Assembly: GCA_019752335.1 (NCBI GenBank)
Contig: JAIEMJ010000011.1
Location: 124,001-188,000 of the forward strand
Origin: Bryobacteraceae bacterium
Lineage (GTDB): Bacteria; Acidobacteriota; Terriglobia; Bryobacterales; Bryobacteraceae
DNA length: 64,000 nt
Direction of reading: 5' to 3'
Every line of letters starts with the position of its first letter. Within the stretch, counting starts at the first letter, position 1. The notes below the pieces were generated by a model. The model saw only the letters and a list, made by a program, of their open reading frames with translations. It was not told the origin of the DNA and made no database searches. Shown piece after piece: positions 9,105 through 17,616 of this stretch. Both the position numbers and the translations under genes were made by a program.

Positions 9105-9605
9105 TCACGCCTGGAGCCCATCCCAAGACCAACGCGGCAACGCCAGCCCCTCGGGGACATCGGAGGCGGACCGGTGGTAGCGCGTGAGCCACTTCGTGGT
9201 GGCCCACGTGAAGTAGTCCAGCAAGACCTGGCGCAAGACAGGATCGGCGTCAAACCCAGCGTCGGTGAGCGCCTGGTCAAAGCAGGCAATGGCCTGGCTA
9301 TCCATCTCATCGTGCACCCCGTTCCCGCTATGCATTTTGACGACGCTCGTCTCATTGCCGTAGCGCTCGGAATAGACCGCAGGTCCTCCGAGTGCCTCCG
9401 CCCAATAGGCGGCCAGCCGCTCAACGTGCTCCGGATGGAAGCCATGGCTGAAGGCATGCGCGACAGTCTCGTCCGCCATCGCCCGGTGATGCCAGGCGTC
9501 CGCCAGGCGGCGGAGTCCTTCGTTCCCGCCCGCGGCTTCGAATACGGTCTTCATTTTGATATTGTCGCAGCCATCGGGCACGCGAACGGGCCGCGCCAGA
9601 TTCAC
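9105..9605 (-). CDS. truncated haemoglobin (group II-like)
   Basis: A 166-residue protein. From residue 18 it matches the short 2-on-2 globin fold: TVFEAAGGNEGLRRLADAWH, then FSHGFHPEHVERLAAYWAEA with the histidines expected around the haem, YSERYG, and a C-terminal WATTKWLTRYH. Such globins bind oxygen or nitric oxide and act in NO or redox protection. The GTG start at 9605 overlaps the upstream DUF1003 stop (GTGA) and has a GGAG eight bases before it, suggesting coupling. An ATG at 9554 would start closer to the conserved domain. Confidence 0.8.
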   Translation of the reverse strand: MNLARPVRVPDGCDNIKMKTVFEAAGGNEGLRRLADAWHHRAMADETVAHAFSHGFHPEHVERLAAYWAEALGGPAVYSERYGNETSVVKMHSGNGVHDEMDSQAIACFDQALTDAGFDADPVLRQVLLDYFTWATTKWLTRYHRSASDVPEGLALPRWSWDGLQA

Positions 9606-10141
9606 CCGCGCCGCTCCAGGCGGTGGAGACGGTCCATTTCGGCGAGCACGTCCTCGGGCATCGTTTCCATCTCCAGATCCTCGAGTTCGTTGTCCTCATC
9701 AGGCTCGATGCCGAGCTTTTTCTGCATGGCGTCGAGCATCTTGATGACTCGGGTGAGTTCATGTTCGGCGAGGAGACCAATCTGGAGGTCGAGGTCCGCG
9801 CGGCGTTCGGCTTCGTCACTTTGGCGGTTCTGGGTGATCATCACCAGCGCGGAGAGAAAGATGGCTTCGAGCGAGACGATCATCGTCAGCAAGCCGTAGG
9901 GGAAGGGATCGAAGGCGGGCAGGCCCAGGCGGCCGCTGTTGATCGCCACCCAGGCCAGAAACCAGGCGATGTGCAAATAGACGAAAGGCATGCTGCCGGA
10001 GAAGGCGGTGACGGTGTCGGCGATCCGGTCCTGCAAGCCGCGTTCCCTGGCCTGCTTGAGACGTAGTTCGGTGATGGTGCGAATATTGCGTTCCAAAACC
10101 TTCGATAAACCCACGTGCCGCTGAACTGGTTCCTGAGCCAT
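9602..10141 (-). CDS. DUF1003 family membrane protein (intact copy)
   Basis: A 179-residue protein started at the ATG at 10141 (MAQEPVQRHVGLSKVLERNI). It has the DUF1003 hallmarks: RIADTVTAFSGSMPFVYLHI leading into a first membrane helix with WFLAWVAINS, then FDPFPYGLLTMIVSLEAIFL in the second helix, and VMITQNRQSDEAERRADLDL. An acidic tail of about 50 residues follows. Function of the family is unknown. A longer frame to 10387 runs through the duplicated LysR fragment and is not credible. Its first two thirds are repeated, broken, at 11035-11385. Confidence 0.85.
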   Translation of the reverse strand: MAQEPVQRHVGLSKVLERNIRTITELRLKQARERGLQDRIADTVTAFSGSMPFVYLHIAWFLAWVAINSGRLGLPAFDPFPYGLLTMIVSLEAIFLSALVMITQNRQSDEAERRADLDLQIGLLAEHELTRVIKMLDAMQKKLGIEPDEDNELEDLEMETMPEDVLAEMDRLHRLERRG

Positions 10142-10206
10142 GCTTCCACTGTACTGGCGAACTGGTAAGCTGGGCGAGCGACTTTTCCATAAGTCCGGGG
10201 TTCGTA
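9767..10206. repeat. direct repeat copy A (DUF1003 5' part and upstream flank)
   Basis: The 440-base stretch matches 11035-11450 in the same orientation with scattered substitutions and one 24-base deletion in the second copy. It covers the DUF1003 coding region from its start to the motif DLQIGLLA plus about 65 bases upstream of the start codon. Between the copies lie a LysR 3' fragment and a vapBC module. Confidence 0.8.
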
Positions 10207-10281
10207 AAGATCCGGCTGGTGCTGCCGGCGCGCCGAAACTTGTCGCACGCGGCGAAGGCGTTTGTGGATCTGGTGCAGAAG
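10207..10281 (+). pseudogene. duplicated 3' fragment of the LysR gene
   Basis: These 75 bases match the end of the LysR gene at 6603-6677 with 5 differences by eye. They encode the same KIRLVLPARRNLSHAAKAFV stretch, without its stop. There is no LysR coding sequence upstream, where the DUF1003 promoter flank joins directly. The piece is a rearrangement scar rather than a gene. Confidence 0.75.
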
Positions 10282-10367
10282 TCGAAGGCTGGTTTGGACA
10301 GGGCAGGCGTACGAAGCCTCGCATCCGGCTCAATCCAAGGCTCCGTTCGGCTAAAATAAGAGTGTTC

Positions 10368-10592
10368 ATGACTTCCCTGGAGACCATCCTCGCCTCGGTC
10401 CGCGCGCTGAATCAGCTCGAGTGGGAAGAACTCCGCCGGACGCTCGACCGCGAAGCGATGTTTCGACGGGAGGAGCAAGCCAAACGGACCCAGGTGGTGA
10501 ATGCCGTCTTTGGCAAATACGCCCATGTGCCTACGTCGGTGGACTCGTTCCTCGAACGCAAACACGACGACACCCTACTTGAGGACCGGTGA
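10368..10592 (+). CDS. VapB-type antitoxin partner of the following PIN toxin
   Basis: A 74-residue acidic/basic protein starting at the ATG at 10368. It has a helical N-terminus (LETILASVRALNQLEWEELR) and a C-terminal FGKYAHVPTSVDSFLERKHD that resembles the toxin-wrapping tail of antitoxins found before PIN-domain genes. No classic RHH or AbrB fold is evident, so the DNA-binding type is unclear. Its stop overlaps the toxin GTG by 4 bases (GTGA), typical of a coupled antitoxin-toxin pair. Confidence 0.65.
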   Translation: MTSLETILASVRALNQLEWEELRRTLDREAMFRREEQAKRTQVVNAVFGKYAHVPTSVDSFLERKHDDTLLEDR

Positions 10593-10984
10593 ACTTCGTT
10601 CTCGATTCCAGCGCCATGATCGCATTCCTGCGGGCTGAGCCCGGTGGCGCGGAGGTTCGTGAAATCCTCAACAATCACCCCTGCTACGCTCATGCGGTGA
10701 ATCTGTGCGAGGTCTATTACGACTTCCTGAGGGCGGCGGACCATCCCACCGCGCTCGCGGTGCTTGATGACTTGACAGCCGCCGGATTGATCGAGGTAGA
10801 CCACCTGTCACGCCCTCTTTGGCTGTTGGCGGGCCGCCTCAAAGCCCACGGACGGATTTCGCTGGCCGATTGCATTGGGCTGGCCTTGGCAGCGGACCGG
10901 AACGCGACTTTCTTGACGGCCGATCGCCACGAACTGTCTACGGTGGCTGCCAGAGGTAGCCACGCGATCCAGTTCGTTCGGTAG
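10589..10984 (+). CDS. PIN domain ribonuclease toxin (VapC-like)
   Basis: A 131-residue PIN protein. The acidic metal ligands are visible: Asp6 in LDSSAMIAFL, Glu41 in NLCEVYYD, Asp in SLADCIGLALA near residue 95 and Asp in FLTADRHEL near residue 112. VapC toxins cut tRNA or rRNA and are held inactive by the antitoxin upstream. The gene begins with GTG inside the antitoxin stop. Its 3' end abuts the truncated DUF1003 copy, which suggests the module sits at a rearrangement junction. Confidence 0.88.
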   Translation: MNFVLDSSAMIAFLRAEPGGAEVREILNNHPCYAHAVNLCEVYYDFLRAADHPTALAVLDDLTAAGLIEVDHLSRPLWLLAGRLKAHGRISLADCIGLALAADRNATFLTADRHELSTVAARGSHAIQFVR

Positions 10985-11034
10985 CGCCACGCAGGGTCAT
11001 TGGATCGCACTTTGTTTTCCAGCCTCAATCTCCG

Positions 11035-11385
11035 GGCGAGGAGACCAATCTGGAGGTCGAGGTCGGCGCGGCGTTCGGCTTCGTCACTTTGGCGGTTCTG
11101 GGTGATCATCACCAACGCGGAGAGAAAGATGGCTTCGAGCGAGACGATCATCGTCAGCAAGCCGTAGGGGAAGGGATCGAAGGCGGGCAGGCCCAGGCGG
11201 CCGCTGTTGATCGCCACCCAGGCCAGAAACCAGGCGATGTGCAAATAGACGAAAGGCATGCTGCCGGAGAAGGCGGTGACGGTGTCGGCGATCCGGTCCT
11301 GCAAGTCGCGTTCGACGATGGTGCGGATGTTGCGCTCCAAAACCTTCGACAAACCGACGCGCCGCTGAACGGGTTCCTGAGCCAT
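11035..11385 (-). pseudogene. truncated second copy of the DUF1003 gene
   Basis: Read from an ATG at 11385 it gives MAQEPVQRRVGLSKVLERNI and continues through the same two membrane helices as the copy at 9602-10141. An eight-codon deletion removes the ELRLKQARERG region. After DLQIGLLA the homology stops and the frame runs antisense into the vapC 3' end. The last 50 or so residues are therefore lost. It is part of the direct repeat described at 9767-10206. Confidence 0.75.
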
Positions 11386-11450
11386 GCTTCCACTGTACTG
11401 GCGAACTGATAAGCTGAGCGAGCGACTTTTCGATAAGACCAGGGTTCGTA
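11035..11450. repeat. direct repeat copy B (broken DUF1003 and upstream flank)
   Basis: This is the second copy of the 9767-10206 repeat, 416 bases. Its right end includes the same upstream flank (GCGAGCGACTTTT followed by GGGTTCGTA) and ends 20 bases before the DUF1800 start, so the duplicated flank now lies in the DUF1800 promoter region. Confidence 0.8.
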
Positions 11451-11470
11451 CACATGGAATAGGAAACGTG

Positions 11471-12961
11471 ATGAACCGCGCCATACTTGCCTGCTTAAGC
11501 CTGACCCTGCTGGCCAATGACGCCTACCAAGCGAAGCTCGCCAAAGACCAGCAAATCACCCACGCGTTGAACCGGCTTACCTTTGGGGCCCGGCCCGGCG
11601 ATGTGGAAGCCGTGAAGAAACTTGGCCTGAAAAAATGGATTGACCGGCAGTTGCACCCGGAGACGATTGCGGAGAATCCGAAGCTGACGGAAAAGCTGGC
11701 GGAACTAAAGACGATTTCGCTTTCCGCGCCGGAAATGGCGGCCGCGTATCCGCCACCGCAAGTGATTAAGGCGATGGCCGAGGGGAAAATTCCCATGCCC
11801 ACGGAAGGCGCGGAACGCGAGCAATTGGCGGCCTTGGTGACCATTTACAAGCGCCGCAATCAAGGCTCCGATGAGAAGCTGACTCCCGCGCAGCGGAAGA
11901 GTCTGTTGCTGAGTCCGCCGCCCGGGCAGACGGTGGCGGCCGAGTTAGTGGAGGCCAAGGTCTATCGCGCGACTTACTCGGAGCGGCAGTTACAAGAAGT
12001 ACTCGCCGACTTCTGGTTTAACCACTTCAACGTCTACCTGGACAAAGGGGCTGACCGTTACCTGACGACCTCGTATGAGCGCGACGCCATTCGTCCTTTC
12101 GTCCTGGGGAAATTCCGCGACTTACTCCGCGCGACAGCGACGCATCCGGCGATGCTCTTCTATCTCGATAACTGGCAATCAACGACCGCCGCGAAAGGGC
12201 GCGCGAAGGGCCTGAATGAGAATTATGCGCGCGAGCTAATGGAGCTGCACACGCTCGGCGTGGATGGCGGCTATACGCAGCAGGACGTGATTGAAGTCGC
12301 GCGTTGTTTCACTGGCTGGACCATCCGCGCCCCTTCCGGCCGCGGTGGCCGGGCGGGCATCTACGGAGGGGAGTTCTTCTTTAATCCCCGACTGCACGAC
12401 ACGGGCGAAAAGACAGTGCTCGGCGTGAAGATCCCGGCCGGCGGCGGGCAACAGGATGGCGAGCGCGTGCTGGAGATTCTGGCGCATCACCCTTCCACCA
12501 GCCGCTATCTGGCCCGCAAGCTCGCGTTGCGCTTCGTAGCGGATGAGCCGCCGGCTGCGCTGGTGGAGCGCTTGGCGGCGAAGTTCCGCGCGACCGATGG
12601 CGACCTCGGCCAGGTGATGGCCACGCTCTTTGAGAGCAAGGAATTTTGGAGCCAGGGCGCGTACCAAAGCAAGATGAAGTCGCCGCTGGAGCTGGTGGTG
12701 AGCGCGGTGCGCGCCGCCGGGGCCGAGGTGGAGCGTCCGCTGGCGCTGGCCAATCTGCTGAAGGGGATGGGCCAGCCGCTCTACCGCAAGCAGGAGCCGA
12801 CGGGCTACTCGAATAACGGTGAGGATTGGACGAATTCGGCGAGTCTGCTGGCGCGTTTGAATTTCGCCACGGCGCTCGAAGCCAACAAAGTGCCCGGTCT
12901 GCGCGCGGCGAGCTTACCCAGCGCGCTGAACTTGCGGGCGCCCGAATTTCAGAAGCGATAA
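11471..12961 (+). CDS. DUF1800 domain protein
   Basis: A 496-residue protein, start chosen at the ATG at 11471 with AGGA six bases upstream. A short hydrophobic leader (NRAILACLSLTLLAND) is followed by DUF1800 motifs: HALNRLTFGARPGDVEAV near residue 30, ADFWFNHFNVY near residue 180, NENYARELMELHTLGVDGGY near residue 250 and ARCFTGWTI. The family is widespread in Acidobacteriota and Planctomycetes, nearly always next to a DUF1501 gene, as here. The function is unknown. Confidence 0.92.
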   Translation: MNRAILACLSLTLLANDAYQAKLAKDQQITHALNRLTFGARPGDVEAVKKLGLKKWIDRQLHPETIAENPKLTEKLAELKTISLSAPEMAAAYPPPQVIKAMAEGKIPMPTEGAEREQLAALVTIYKRRNQGSDEKLTPAQRKSLLLSPPPGQTVAAELVEAKVYRATYSERQLQEVLADFWFNHFNVYLDKGADRYLTTSYERDAIRPFVLGKFRDLLRATATHPAMLFYLDNWQSTTAAKGRAKGLNENYARELMELHTLGVDGGYTQQDVIEVARCFTGWTIRAPSGRGGRAGIYGGEFFFNPRLHDTGEKTVLGVKIPAGGGQQDGERVLEILAHHPSTSRYLARKLALRFVADEPPAALVERLAAKFRATDGDLGQVMATLFESKEFWSQGAYQSKMKSPLELVVSAVRAAGAEVERPLALANLLKGMGQPLYRKQEPTGYSNNGEDWTNSASLLARLNFATALEANKVPGLRAASLPSALNLRAPEFQKR

Positions 12962-12973
12962 CGGAGAACTCCC

Positions 12974-14131
12974 ATGGAACGACGCGCATTTTTCAAGTCA
13001 TCCGGCCTGGCGCTTTTCGGTGCCGGAGCCGTGCCGGGCTGGCTCGCCCGGGCCGCGCAAGGTCCCAAGGCCCGCCGGCGAGTGCTGGTGACGATTTTCC
13101 AGCGTGGCGCCATGGACGGCTTAAGCGCCGTGGTGCCCTACGGCGACCCCGCCTACCGGGTCTTGCGGCCGACGCTGGCGCTTGACCGGACGCTCGATCT
13201 CGATGGCTTCTTAGGCCTGCATCCGGCGCTCGCGCCGCTCAAGCCGCTGTGGGACGCGAAGCAACTCGCCATCGTGGAAGCGGCGGGCTCACCCGACCCG
13301 ACGCGCTCGCACTTCGACGCCCAGGACTACATGGAGAGCGGCACGCCCGGCTTGAAGGCGACGCGCGACGGTTGGCTGAATCGCACCTTGGAGCGAACCG
13401 CGCAGCCTTCGCCGGTGCGCGCCGTAGCGGTGGGCTCTGACCTGCCGCGGATGCTGCGCGGACCGCAGCCCGCCGTCGCGCTTTCGTCGGTGAGCGACTT
13501 CCGTTTGCGCGACGCGATGGCGGCGCCGGAACTCGAAGCCAGCTTCGCCAAGAGCAGCATGGCGAACCTGAGCCGGGAAACCTTCGAAGCGATGCGGATC
13601 CTGAAGGCCTTGCCGGCCAGCAACACCACGGTTGCTTATCCAGCGACTCGACTGGGCCGCAGTCTGCAAGAGATCGCGCGGCTGATCAAGGCCGATGTGG
13701 GCCTGGAACTGGCCTTCGCGGACATGGGCGGTTGGGACACGCACATCAATCAGGCGCAGCGTTTGACGCAGTTACTGGGGGAATTCGGCGGCGCGCTGGC
13801 CGCCTTCTGGCAGGACTTGGGCGACCGTTTGGAGGATGTCGCCGTGGTAACGATGTCGGAATTCGGTCGCACGGCGCGCGAGAACGGGACGCGCGGAACG
13901 GACCATGGCCACGCCAATCTGATGTTCGCCTTCGGCGGCGGCATCCAAGGCGGCCGGGTTCACGGGACGTGGCCCGGCCTCGCCAAGGAACAACTCTACG
14001 AAGGCCGGGACTTGGCGGTCACCACGGACTTTCGTACCGTGCTGAGCCAACTGGTTACCGGCCACCTTGGCCAAAGCGCGCCGGTATTTCCGGGCTTCGC
14101 GCCGCAGCCATTCAGCCTACTGCGGGCTTAG
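12974..14131 (+). CDS. DUF1501 family protein
   Basis: A 385-residue protein 12 bases after the DUF1800 stop, with a good GGAGAA ribosome site. The N-terminus MERRAFFKSSGLALFG is a Tat-like signal. The DUF1501/alkaline-phosphatase-like core shows FQRGAMDGLSAVVPYGD, RSHFDAQDYMESGTPG and SEFGRTARENGTRGTDHGHA. It forms a conserved pair with the DUF1800 gene upstream and is probably exported with it. No reaction is established for the family. Its stop overlaps the stop of the convergent ComEA-like gene. Confidence 0.92.
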   Translation: MERRAFFKSSGLALFGAGAVPGWLARAAQGPKARRRVLVTIFQRGAMDGLSAVVPYGDPAYRVLRPTLALDRTLDLDGFLGLHPALAPLKPLWDAKQLAIVEAAGSPDPTRSHFDAQDYMESGTPGLKATRDGWLNRTLERTAQPSPVRAVAVGSDLPRMLRGPQPAVALSSVSDFRLRDAMAAPELEASFAKSSMANLSRETFEAMRILKALPASNTTVAYPATRLGRSLQEIARLIKADVGLELAFADMGGWDTHINQAQRLTQLLGEFGGALAAFWQDLGDRLEDVAVVTMSEFGRTARENGTRGTDHGHANLMFAFGGGIQGGRVHGTWPGLAKEQLYEGRDLAVTTDFRTVLSQLVTGHLGQSAPVFPGFAPQPFSLLRA

Positions 14132-14466
14132 GACTTCTTCGCCATCTTGGGCTGGCGCGCCTTCACCAATTTGTGAATCTTGGTGTAGACCGGCTCCGGG
14201 ACAATCTTCTTCTCGAGCAGTTCATTGCGGCCCTTGTAGGGGCGGCCGTCAATGATCTTCTGCGCGTAAGCGTCGCCCACGCCGGGCAGAGCCTTCAGCT
14301 CTTCGAGCGTCGCCGAGTTGATGTCGACCGTGGTGGAAGGCGCCATCTTCGCGGCTTCCTTCTTGGTCTCCATCTTCACGGCCGGCTTCGGAGCCGGCGC
14401 GGCCGCTTGGGGGGCCGCGGTGAGGACCGCGGCCAGCGTCATCATACTGAGCAAATAGTTTTTCAT
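14128..14466 (-). CDS. exported ComEA-like helix-hairpin-helix protein
   Basis: A 112-residue protein with a signal peptide (KNYLLSMMTLAAVLTAAPQA), a Pro/Ala/Lys linker, and a helix-hairpin-helix domain from about residue 46: VDINSATLEELKALPGVGDA then IIDGRPYKGRNELLEK. This is the DNA-binding core of ComEA-type competence proteins. Related short proteins are common and need not act in DNA uptake. There is no comEC nearby. The gene is convergent with the DUF1501 gene. Confidence 0.82.
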   Translation of the reverse strand: MKNYLLSMMTLAAVLTAAPQAAAPAPKPAVKMETKKEAAKMAPSTTVDINSATLEELKALPGVGDAYAQKIIDGRPYKGRNELLEKKIVPEPVYTKIHKLVKARQPKMAKKS

Positions 14467-14538
14467 AAGTGGGTTAGAACCTCACTGCGCCAGACGGCGA
14501 AGATTCCCGAACGGGCACAGCGTTAATGAGTTCTTAAC

Positions 14539-14904
14539 CTACATCGAGTAGAGAAACTCTTCGCGCACAATCTTGCCGCCATCTACCGAATAAACCGCGA
14601 TCTCGCGCAGCGCCTTGCGCTGACCGGTAGCCTTTTCGGTGACGTCGAAATCAAAGATAACGCCGAACTTGCCGTTGGCGACGAAGGGCCCTTCGGTGGT
14701 GCCGGAGTGAATCTCATGCGCCGCAGCCCAGTCGGCACTTTTCTGGATGACGGCCGGCTTACCGACGGTATCGTGCGAGCCGCCGGGCGGGGCGAAGGCT
14801 TCCACGCTGACGATGGAGTCGGCATAGAGCTCTTGCATGGCGTCGAAGTTCTGGTGGGCTTTGCAGAGTTGAACGAGTCGATTGGCGATTTCGGGTAGAG
14901 TCAT
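14539..14904 (-). CDS. SnoaL/NTF2-like small protein
   Basis: A 121-residue protein with the cone-shaped NTF2-like fold suggested by a helical start (ANRLVQLCKAHQNFDAMQEL), YADSIVSVEAF, and a C-terminal beta region (KFGVIFDFDVTEKATGQRK then VDGGKIVREEFLYSM). Family members are polyketide cyclases, isomerases or unknown stress proteins. No signal peptide. It stands alone between the ComEA-like gene and a divergent porin-like gene, so no role can be read from context. Confidence 0.75.
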   Translation of the reverse strand: MTLPEIANRLVQLCKAHQNFDAMQELYADSIVSVEAFAPPGGSHDTVGKPAVIQKSADWAAAHEIHSGTTEGPFVANGKFGVIFDFDVTEKATGQRKALREIAVYSVDGGKIVREEFLYSM

Positions 14905-14953
14905 GCATATTATGATACGGCGGTTCCATTACAGGGCCATGTAAAATCAAAGC

Positions 14954-16246
14954 TTGTTACGGTATCTTGCGATCAGCATGGTTTGGTTCTTGCCCGGCTT
15001 GGCCGGACAGACCGATCCTGGGCGTGAGCTAAACCGCGAGTTGGCGAAGCGCACGGCGGGGCAGTTGGAACTGCGCTTCGAACTCCGCCAACGCGCCGAA
15101 AGCCGCACCGGCGCCGTCTTCGGCCGCGACCGCGACCTCGCCGCGGACTACGTGCGCACGCGCGTGGGCCTGACTTACAAGCCGTTCACTTGGCTGAAGA
15201 CGTCGGTGCTGGGCCAGGATAGCCGCGCGCCTTTCTACGGGGCGGTGGCGCCGGGCAACGTGCGCGATCCTCTTGACCTGCAAGAGGCCTACGTTGAGAT
15301 CTTCCAGAAGAGTCAGCGCGGCTTCGGCTTTACGGGCGGCCGGCAGATGGTGAACTACGGCGATACACGCTTGATTGGGTCGCCGCAGTGGGCCTACACG
15401 GCACGGACTTGGGATACGGCCAGGATTTACTACGTAACGCAGAAAGCGCGCTTTGAGTTTTTGACTTTGTCGCCGATCGTGCCGCGGAGTGACAGGTTCA
15501 ATCGCCCCGTCCTGGGTGACCGGATTTGGGGCACTTACCATACCTTCCGCGACTTATTCGGAAAAACCGTGATGGACGCTTACGTCCTGCGGCACGACCA
15601 GAATTATCCTGGCGGCTTCGCGGGCCCCGGCACACTCGGGGTCAATCTTTACGGTACGCGCTGGGCGATTCCTCTGCCGGACAACTTCCGGCTGACGCTC
15701 GAAGGCATCCTGCAGAATGGCAAAGTAGGGCGGCTGGCCCACCGGGCCGGAGGCGGCGTCGCGCAGTTGGGTTATCGTACGGCGATTAGCAAGCGGCCGC
15801 TGGATTTCGCGAACGAATATAAGTATGCGTCCGGCAGCGATCCGCGCAGTGGGCGCAGCGGCACTTTTGACCAGCTCTATCCGGCGGCGCACGATAAATT
15901 CGGCCACGTGGACTTACTCGGCTGGCGTAACGTGCACAACGTGAAATCAGCGACTACGTTCAATCTCACGAAGAGCTGGAATTGGGTGCTAATGTATAAC
16001 TCATCCTGGCTCGCCAATCCGCGCGACGCTGTCTACAACGGACAGGGCCGGGCGATTGTGCGCGCCAGCGCGGGCAATGCCGGACGGTATATTGGCCAAG
16101 AAGTCGACTTATACTCGAACTACCAGCGCGGCAGCTTTACGATTTCGAGCGGCATCGGACAATTCTTTCCGGGCGGCTTTATTCGCCGCACGACACCCGG
16201 GGCGCGTTCACGCCTGATCTACTTGTCGACGTCCTATAGCTTCTAA
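14954..16246 (+). CDS. alginate-export-like outer membrane beta-barrel protein
   Basis: A 430-residue protein with a signal peptide (LRYLAISMVWFLPGLAG) when started at the TTG at 14954. An ATG at 14978 would remove the basic part of the signal. The body is rich in alternating hydrophobic strands and ends in YLSTSYSF, a typical outer-membrane C-terminal phenylalanine. GGRQMVNYGDTRLIGSPQWA and ARTWDTARIYY resemble the alginate export (AlgE-like) porin family seen in Acidobacteriota. Substrate is unknown. Confidence 0.72.
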   Translation: MLRYLAISMVWFLPGLAGQTDPGRELNRELAKRTAGQLELRFELRQRAESRTGAVFGRDRDLAADYVRTRVGLTYKPFTWLKTSVLGQDSRAPFYGAVAPGNVRDPLDLQEAYVEIFQKSQRGFGFTGGRQMVNYGDTRLIGSPQWAYTARTWDTARIYYVTQKARFEFLTLSPIVPRSDRFNRPVLGDRIWGTYHTFRDLFGKTVMDAYVLRHDQNYPGGFAGPGTLGVNLYGTRWAIPLPDNFRLTLEGILQNGKVGRLAHRAGGGVAQLGYRTAISKRPLDFANEYKYASGSDPRSGRSGTFDQLYPAAHDKFGHVDLLGWRNVHNVKSATTFNLTKSWNWVLMYNSSWLANPRDAVYNGQGRAIVRASAGNAGRYIGQEVDLYSNYQRGSFTISSGIGQFFPGGFIRRTTPGARSRLIYLSTSYSF

Positions 16247-16247
16247 C

Positions 16248-17591
16248 TTACTGGCCTAGCCGCATGTCCATATCAGCCAGGACATAGGCGAAGACGGCGA
16301 GTTGGGCGATGTTCTTGCGGAAGTCTTCGAGGTTGACCTTGTCAAGGGTGTCGGCGGCGGTATGGTGCCACTCGAAGTAACGGACGCCGCCGGTGCGGAC
16401 GCCGGCGCCGATGACGCCGTCGCGCATGAGGGGGCCAATGTCGGTGCCGCCACCGCGATTCGAGATCTCGCCCGCGCCGATGGGCTGGAGCAGCTTGCCG
16501 ATGGCCGTCATCTGCTCCACCACCTTGGGGCCGCCGCCACTGACGCCCAGGCCGACGGGCTTCTCCGCCCCGCCGTCCATCTCGATGGCGATGACGTGAT
16601 TCTTGATGGCGTCGCCCAGCATCTGGCGATAAGCGATGCCGCCGCGAGTGCCGTTCTCTTCGTTGGCCCAAAACACGACGCGAATGGTACGTTTCGGGCG
16701 CAGCCCGAGCTCTTTCAGAATGACCAGGGCTTGCAAGGAAGCGATCACGCCGCTGCCATCGTCCTGCGCACCTTGGCCGACGTCCCAGCTATCGAGGTGG
16801 CCGCCGAGGACGACGATCTCGTCGGGCTTCTCGGAGCCGCGGATTTCGCCCATCACGTTGGCGCCGTCGGCGTCGGGCAAGGTTTTGGCCGAAGAGTATT
16901 GATGCACCACCACCTTCTCGCCACTCTTCAGCGCCCGCTCCAGCAGGCCCAGGCTCTCTTCGCTGAGCGCCGCGGCGGGGATAGACGTCTGGCCGGGCTG
17001 CACGTCCGTGGTGCCGGTGTGCGGCGTATTCTGCTGGGGTATGCCGGCGCTGCGAATCAGCACCGCCCTGGCCCCTAGCTTCGCCGCGCGCGCCGGACCC
17101 AAGCGGCGGAAAGCGCCGGTGACTCCGTAGTTCACCCAGGGCGGATGGAAGAGGACGATCTTGCCTTCCACCTTGGCGCGGCCCAACTGCTCCAGCTCTT
17201 CGAAGCTCTTTACGGCGACTACCTCGGCGGTGACGTCGCCCGCGCCGGCCATGCCGAGCCCGAAGGCGTGCAGCGGCTGGGCAAAGGGCTGCACCAACTC
17301 GACGCCTTCCCTGCCCCGTACCCAATGCACGACCTTCACGGGAGGCGTCTGCACGTTTTCGAGGCCGGCCTTCTTCATCGTCTCCGCGGACCAGGCCACG
17401 GCCTTCGCCGCCGCCGGACTGCCACTGAGACGCGCGCCAATACGGTCACAAAGGTAGGCCAGCTTGGCCATGCCGCCTTCGTCCTTCATCGCGGCGCTGA
17501 TGATTCTGGCCGCGACGTCGCCGTATTTTTCCTCCACCGGTTGAGAGAAGGCACAGGGGGCAAGGAGGATGAAGAGCAAGAGGGTTCGCAT
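16248..17591 (-). CDS. exported M28 family zinc aminopeptidase
   Basis: A 447-residue protein; the ATG at 17591 begins a clean signal peptide (MRTLLLFILLAPCAFSQ), while an ATG at 17618 would add nine residues. A protease-associated (PA) segment lies around residues 130-230. The M28 zinc ligands are visible as GGHLDSWDVGQGAQDDGSGV, WANEENGTRGG and, near the C-terminus, FEWHHTAADTLDKV. M28 enzymes remove N-terminal residues from peptides, here in the periplasm. The divergent DUF3052-like gene starts only 25 bases away. Confidence 0.9.
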   Translation of the reverse strand: MRTLLLFILLAPCAFSQPVEEKYGDVAARIISAAMKDEGGMAKLAYLCDRIGARLSGSPAAAKAVAWSAETMKKAGLENVQTPPVKVVHWVRGREGVELVQPFAQPLHAFGLGMAGAGDVTAEVVAVKSFEELEQLGRAKVEGKIVLFHPPWVNYGVTGAFRRLGPARAAKLGARAVLIRSAGIPQQNTPHTGTTDVQPGQTSIPAAALSEESLGLLERALKSGEKVVVHQYSSAKTLPDADGANVMGEIRGSEKPDEIVVLGGHLDSWDVGQGAQDDGSGVIASLQALVILKELGLRPKRTIRVVFWANEENGTRGGIAYRQMLGDAIKNHVIAIEMDGGAEKPVGLGVSGGGPKVVEQMTAIGKLLQPIGAGEISNRGGGTDIGPLMRDGVIGAGVRTGGVRYFEWHHTAADTLDKVNLEDFRKNIAQLAVFAYVLADMDMRLGQ

Positions 17592-17616
17592 CAGCTTATA
17601 GGTTAGACTCTTTTCC

